Shown piece after piece: positions 4,545 to 7,509 of a stretch of DNA of 7,509 nucleotides (positions are counted from its first letter, which is position 1; each line of letters starts with the position of its first letter). This stretch comes from JBBPYA01 sp038200385 (GTDB lineage: Bacteria; Actinomycetota; Actinomycetes; Mycobacteriales; Geodermatophilaceae). Made by a program: the position numbers and the translations under genes. The stretch is taken from contig JBBPYA010000150.1 of NCBI GenBank assembly GCA_038200385.1, positions 1 through 7,509 on the forward strand. The letters run 5' to 3'. The notes beneath the pieces are model-generated. The model had not been told where the DNA came from. It saw nothing but the letters and a program-made list of their open reading frames with translations, and ran no database searches.

Positions 4545-5756
4545 ATGACTCGAACCCTGTACGCCGGCGCCAGCGTGGTCGACGGGACCGGCTCGGAGCC
4601 GGCGCCGGCCGACGTCGTCGTGGAGGACGGCCGGTTCGTCGAGATTGGCAGCGGCCTGGACGGCGACGAGCGGATCGACTGCACCGGCAAGGCGCTGCTG
4701 CCCGGTCTGTTCGACTGCCACGTGCACGTGATGTTCAGTGGCGTCGACGTGCTGCGGATGATGCAGACGCCCTTCAGCTACCCGTTCTACGAGGCGCTGC
4801 ACAACCTGCGGGCCACCCTGGCGCAGGGGGTCACGAGCGTCCGCGACGCCGGCGGCGCCGACCTCGGGGTACAGCGCGCCGTGCAGGACGGGCTGATCGC
4901 CGGCCCCCGGATGCAGATCTCGATCGGCATGCTGAGCCAGACCGGCGGCCACGGCGACGACTGGATGCCGTGCGGGGCAACGGTTCCGTTGTTCCTCGAG
5001 CACCCAGGACGGCCCTCGACGATCGTCGACGGGCCCGACGAGATGCGCCGCAAGGTCCGCGAGCTCATCCGGAACGGCGCCGACGTGATCAAGGTGGCGA
5101 CCAGCGGCGGCGTGCTGTCCCCGCGCAGCGACCCGCGACGCGGGCAGTTCCGCGACGCCGAGATCGCGGTCCTGGTCGAGGAGGCCACCGCGGCCGGCCG
5201 GTTCGTGATGGCGCACGCGCAGGCCAGCGACGGCATCAAGGTGGCCATCCGCAACGGGGTCCGCTCGATCGAGCACGGGATCTACCTCGACGACGAGGCG
5301 ATCGACATGATGCTGGCCGCCGGAACCTGGCTGGTGCCGACCCTGGTCGCACCGCGGGCAGTCATCGACCTGGTCGAGGCGGGGGTCCAGCTGCCCACCC
5401 ACATGGTCGACAAGGCCTGGATGGTGATCGACGCGCACACCGAGTCGTTCCGCCGTGCCGTCGAGGCCGGCGTGCAGGTGGCGATGGGGACCGACAGCGG
5501 GGTGGGCGCGCACGGACACAACCTGCGCGAACTGCCGCTGATGGTCGAGGGCGGCATGTCCCCGCTGCAGGCGCTGCACGCCACGTCGCTGTCAGCGGCA
5601 CGGCTGCTCGGCGTGGACGACGAGCTGGGCTCGATCGAGCCGGGCAAGCGGGCCGATCTCGTCGTCGTCGACGGCGACCCACTGGACGTCGACACCCTCG
5701 GGGACCGGATCGTCGGGGTGTACATGGACGGGCGGCTCGTCGCCGAGCCCGGATGA
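4545..5756 (+). CDS. metal-dependent amidohydrolase (prolidase / imidazolonepropionase-like)
   Basis: This is a complete 403-aa enzyme of the amidohydrolase superfamily. The metal ligands are all visible on the TIM barrel: GLFDCHVHV gives H59 and H61; DVIKVATSGG gives K183, the likely carboxylated lysine; MAHAQ gives H224; SIEHG gives H244; and MGTDSG gives D317. This set points to a binuclear centre as in the Xaa-Pro dipeptidase-like (Sgx9260-type) and imidazolonepropionase-related group. The small beta-sandwich is formed by the N-terminus and by the C-terminal SIEPGKRADLVVVDGDPL block. It should be cytoplasmic. Likely substrates are dipeptides, N-acyl amino acids or cyclic amides; sequence alone does not decide. 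ATG 4545 fits the leaderless promoter and the family's usual start. It is divergent from an S9 peptidase and convergent with uvrB, so partnership with the peptidase in peptide breakdown is plausible. Confidence 0.92.
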   Translation: MTRTLYAGASVVDGTGSEPAPADVVVEDGRFVEIGSGLDGDERIDCTGKALLPGLFDCHVHVMFSGVDVLRMMQTPFSYPFYEALHNLRATLAQGVTSVRDAGGADLGVQRAVQDGLIAGPRMQISIGMLSQTGGHGDDWMPCGATVPLFLEHPGRPSTIVDGPDEMRRKVRELIRNGADVIKVATSGGVLSPRSDPRRGQFRDAEIAVLVEEATAAGRFVMAHAQASDGIKVAIRNGVRSIEHGIYLDDEAIDMMLAAGTWLVPTLVAPRAVIDLVEAGVQLPTHMVDKAWMVIDAHTESFRRAVEAGVQVAMGTDSGVGAHGHNLRELPLMVEGGMSPLQALHATSLSAARLLGVDDELGSIEPGKRADLVVVDGDPLDVDTLGDRIVGVYMDGRLVAEPG

Positions 5757-5759
5757 CCC

Positions 5760-5818
5760 AGCCGGCCGTCGTGGTCGAGGCGCCGCCGGCTCGGCGGCCT
5801 GGCGATCGCCGGCCGGTT
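5760..5818. terminator. nested inverted repeat between convergent amidohydrolase and uvrB stops, possible bidirectional terminator
   Basis: An outer stem AGCCGGCC (5760-5767) with GGCCGGTT (5811-5818, one G-U pair) encloses an inner perfect hairpin GCCGCC-GGCTC-GGCGGC (5782-5798). The 10-bp palindrome GGCGATCGCC (5801-5810) lies beside it. No T-tract follows on either strand, as is common for actinobacterial terminators. The position, filling the 61-bp convergent gap, supports transcript ending for both genes. Confidence 0.4.
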
Positions 5819-7509
5819 CAGCGGGTGGCCGCGTCCATCCCGCGCAGTTCCCGCTTCAGGTCGTTGATCTCGTCGCGCAGCCGCGCGGCCAGCTCGAACT
5901 GCAGTTCCCGGGCGGCGCCCAGCATCTGCTCGGACAGCTGCTGGATCAGGTCGGCCAGCTGCGCCCGCGGCATCGCGGCGACGTCCAGCGCGGACGAGCC
6001 ACCCTTCTTCATCTTCGAGGACAATCCCGGCACCGGCGCCTTGCCGCGGGACTGCTGCCGGCCGGAGCCGCCGAGCACCCGCTGCGCAGCGCGGTCGGCG
6101 TCAGCCACGTCGTCGTACAGGTCGCCCAGGATGTCGGCGATCTGCTTGCGCAGCGGCTGCGGGTCCACGCCGCGCTCGGTGTTGTAGGCCACCTGCTTGA
6201 CCCGCCGCCGGTTCGTCTCGTCGATCGCCTTGGCCATCGACGGGGTGATCTTGTCGGCGTACATGTGCACCTGGCCGGAGACGTTGCGCGCGGCCCGCCC
6301 GATGGTCTGGATCAGCGACGTCCCCGACCGGAGGAACCCCTCCTTGTCCGCGTCCAGGATCGACACCAGGGACACCTCGGGCAGGTCCAACCCCTCGCGC
6401 AGCAGGTTGATGCCGACCAGGACGTCGAAGTCGCCCTTGCGCAGCTCCCGCAGCAGCTCCACCCGGCGCAGGGTGTCCACCTCGGAGTGCAGGTACCGCA
6501 CCCGGATGCCCAGCTCGAGCAGGTAGTCGGTGAGGTCTTCGGACATCTTCTTCGTCAGGGTCGTCACGAGCACCCGCTCGTCGCGCTCCGCGCGGACCCG
6601 GATCTCGTGCACCAGGTCGTCGATCTGCCCCTTCGTGGGCTTGACCACCACCTCGGGGTCGACCAGCCCGGTCGGGCGGATCACCTGCTCCACGAACTCC
6701 CCCTTGGCCCGGCCCAGCTCGTACCCGCCCGGGGTGGCCGACAGGTAGACCGTCTGCCCGATCCGGTCCAGGAACTCCTCGAACTTCAGCGGCCGGTTGT
6801 CCACCGCCGAGGGCAACCGGAAGCCGTGCTCGACCAGGGTGCGCTTGCGGCTCATGTCGCCCTCGTACATCCCGCCGATCTGCGGGACGGTGACGTGCGA
6901 CTCGTCGATCACGAGCAGGAAGTCCTCGGGGAAGTAGTCCAGCAGGCAGGCACCGGCCGAGCCCGGGGGCCGCCCGTCGATGTGCCGGGAGTAGTTCTCG
7001 ATGCCCGAGCAGAACCCGACCTGGCGCATCATCTCCACGTCGTAGGACGTCCGCATCCGCAGTCGCTGCGCCTCGAGCAGCTTGTTCTGCCGTTCCAGCT
7101 CGGCCAGCCGCTCCGCCAGCTCGGCCTCGATGGAGCCGATCGCCCGCTCCATCCGCTCCGGGCCGGCGACGTAGTGCGTGGCCGGGAAGATGAAGATCTC
7201 CTCGACCTCCCGGATCACCTCGCCGGTGAGCGGGTGCAGGAAGTACAACCGCTCGACCTCGTCACCGAACATCTCGACCCGGAAGGCCAGCTCCTCGTAC
7301 GCGGGGAAGATCTCGATCGTGTCGCCGCGGACGCGGAACGTGCCGCGGGTGAAGGACAGGTCGTTGCGGGAGTAGTTGATGTCGACCAGCCGGCGCAGCA
7401 GCCAGTCCCGGTCCAGTTCCTGGCCCAGCTGGAGCCGGGCGGCCCGGTTGAGGTATTCCTGCGGGGTGCCGAGGCCGTAGATGCAGGACACCGTCGCCAC
7501 GACGACCAC
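5818..7509 (-). CDS. uvrB: UvrABC system protein B, N-terminus cut by the window edge
   Basis: This is the C-terminal 563-564 residues of UvrB, the helicase-like damage-verification subunit of nucleotide excision repair, which receives damaged DNA from UvrA and recruits UvrC. The visible part starts at VVVATVSCIYGLG; the first roughly 130-150 residues, including the Walker A site, lie right of the window, and the GTG at the edge is not the start. Counting from 7509, the visible features are RGDTIEIFPA (61-70), DESH (202-205, Walker B), YLSATPG (255-261), HSEVDTLRR (341-349), NLLREGLDLPE (368-378) and QTIGRAAR (401-408, arginine-finger motif). A C-terminal UVR domain spans about 513-556 (MPRAQLADLIQQL, then LQFELAARLRDEI), which pairs with UvrC. 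A Gly/Ser/Lys-rich linker at about 478-508 precedes it. It looks intact and functional. It converges with the amidohydrolase; any SOS box would be outside the window. Confidence 0.98.
   Translation of the reverse strand: MVVVATVSCIYGLGTPQEYLNRAARLQLGQELDRDWLLRRLVDINYSRNDLSFTRGTFRVRGDTIEIFPAYEELAFRVEMFGDEVERLYFLHPLTGEVIREVEEIFIFPATHYVAGPERMERAIGSIEAELAERLAELERQNKLLEAQRLRMRTSYDVEMMRQVGFCSGIENYSRHIDGRPPGSAGACLLDYFPEDFLLVIDESHVTVPQIGGMYEGDMSRKRTLVEHGFRLPSAVDNRPLKFEEFLDRIGQTVYLSATPGGYELGRAKGEFVEQVIRPTGLVDPEVVVKPTKGQIDDLVHEIRVRAERDERVLVTTLTKKMSEDLTDYLLELGIRVRYLHSEVDTLRRVELLRELRKGDFDVLVGINLLREGLDLPEVSLVSILDADKEGFLRSGTSLIQTIGRAARNVSGQVHMYADKITPSMAKAIDETNRRRVKQVAYNTERGVDPQPLRKQIADILGDLYDDVADADRAAQRVLGGSGRQQSRGKAPVPGLSSKMKKGGSSALDVAAMPRAQLADLIQQLSEQMLGAARELQFELAARLRDEINDLKRELRGMDAATR

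Noticed and set aside
3908..6187. 759-aa plus-strand open frame
   Set aside because: It runs antisense through the S9 peptidase, across the amidohydrolase in another frame and into uvrB. Its translation is Arg/Gly/Ala-rich with no family resemblance, a common effect of very high GC at third codon positions.

Overview
This is a chromosomal window from a very GC-rich actinobacterium. Third codon positions are almost all G or C, GTG starts are common, and the proteins (CurA-like reductase, the MBL hydrolase, DUF664/DinB, S9C peptidase, UvrB) read as actinobacterial versions. Several starts lie 6-7 nt after a TANNNT hexamer with no room for a Shine-Dalgarno (SD) site. That is the leaderless arrangement common in this phylum. 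I cannot name the genus; Pseudonocardiales, Geodermatophilales and relatives would fit.

Left part (1-1826, plus strand). The window opens inside the 3' end of a CurA/PTGR-type NADP-dependent oxidoreductase, whose stop overlaps the GTG of an MBL-fold hydrolase. A 115-aa protein of unknown function and a DUF664/DinB-superfamily protein follow. From memory, this MBL protein is often found near uvrA/uvrB in actinobacteria, which fits uvrB at the other end of the window.

Middle (1827-2419). About 590 bp hold no intact gene but are not empty. A GNAT acetyltransferase N-terminus on plus, with a well-formed promoter, and a SigE-family sigma factor N-terminus on minus, with an SD, point at each other. 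Both are broken. Between the two broken ends lies a short GATC-rich cluster of palindromes and near-direct repeats. This looks like the scar of a deletion or of a lost insertion.

Right part (2420-7509). A complete S9C-type prolyl-oligopeptidase-family peptidase (minus) and a complete metal-dependent amidohydrolase of the prolidase/imidazolonepropionase-like group (plus) diverge from a 70-bp gap. That gap holds two predicted leaderless promoters and one perfect 7-bp-arm palindrome lying over the expected -35 positions of both. Shared control of a peptide-degradation pair is a reasonable inference. The amidohydrolase converges on uvrB (minus, N-terminus cut off by the window edge), with a GC-rich nested inverted repeat between the stops.

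I see no RNA gene, CRISPR array, intact mobile element or defence cassette. The items most worth following up are the double pseudogene scar and the shared palindrome; neither shows by itself that there is a new biological system here.
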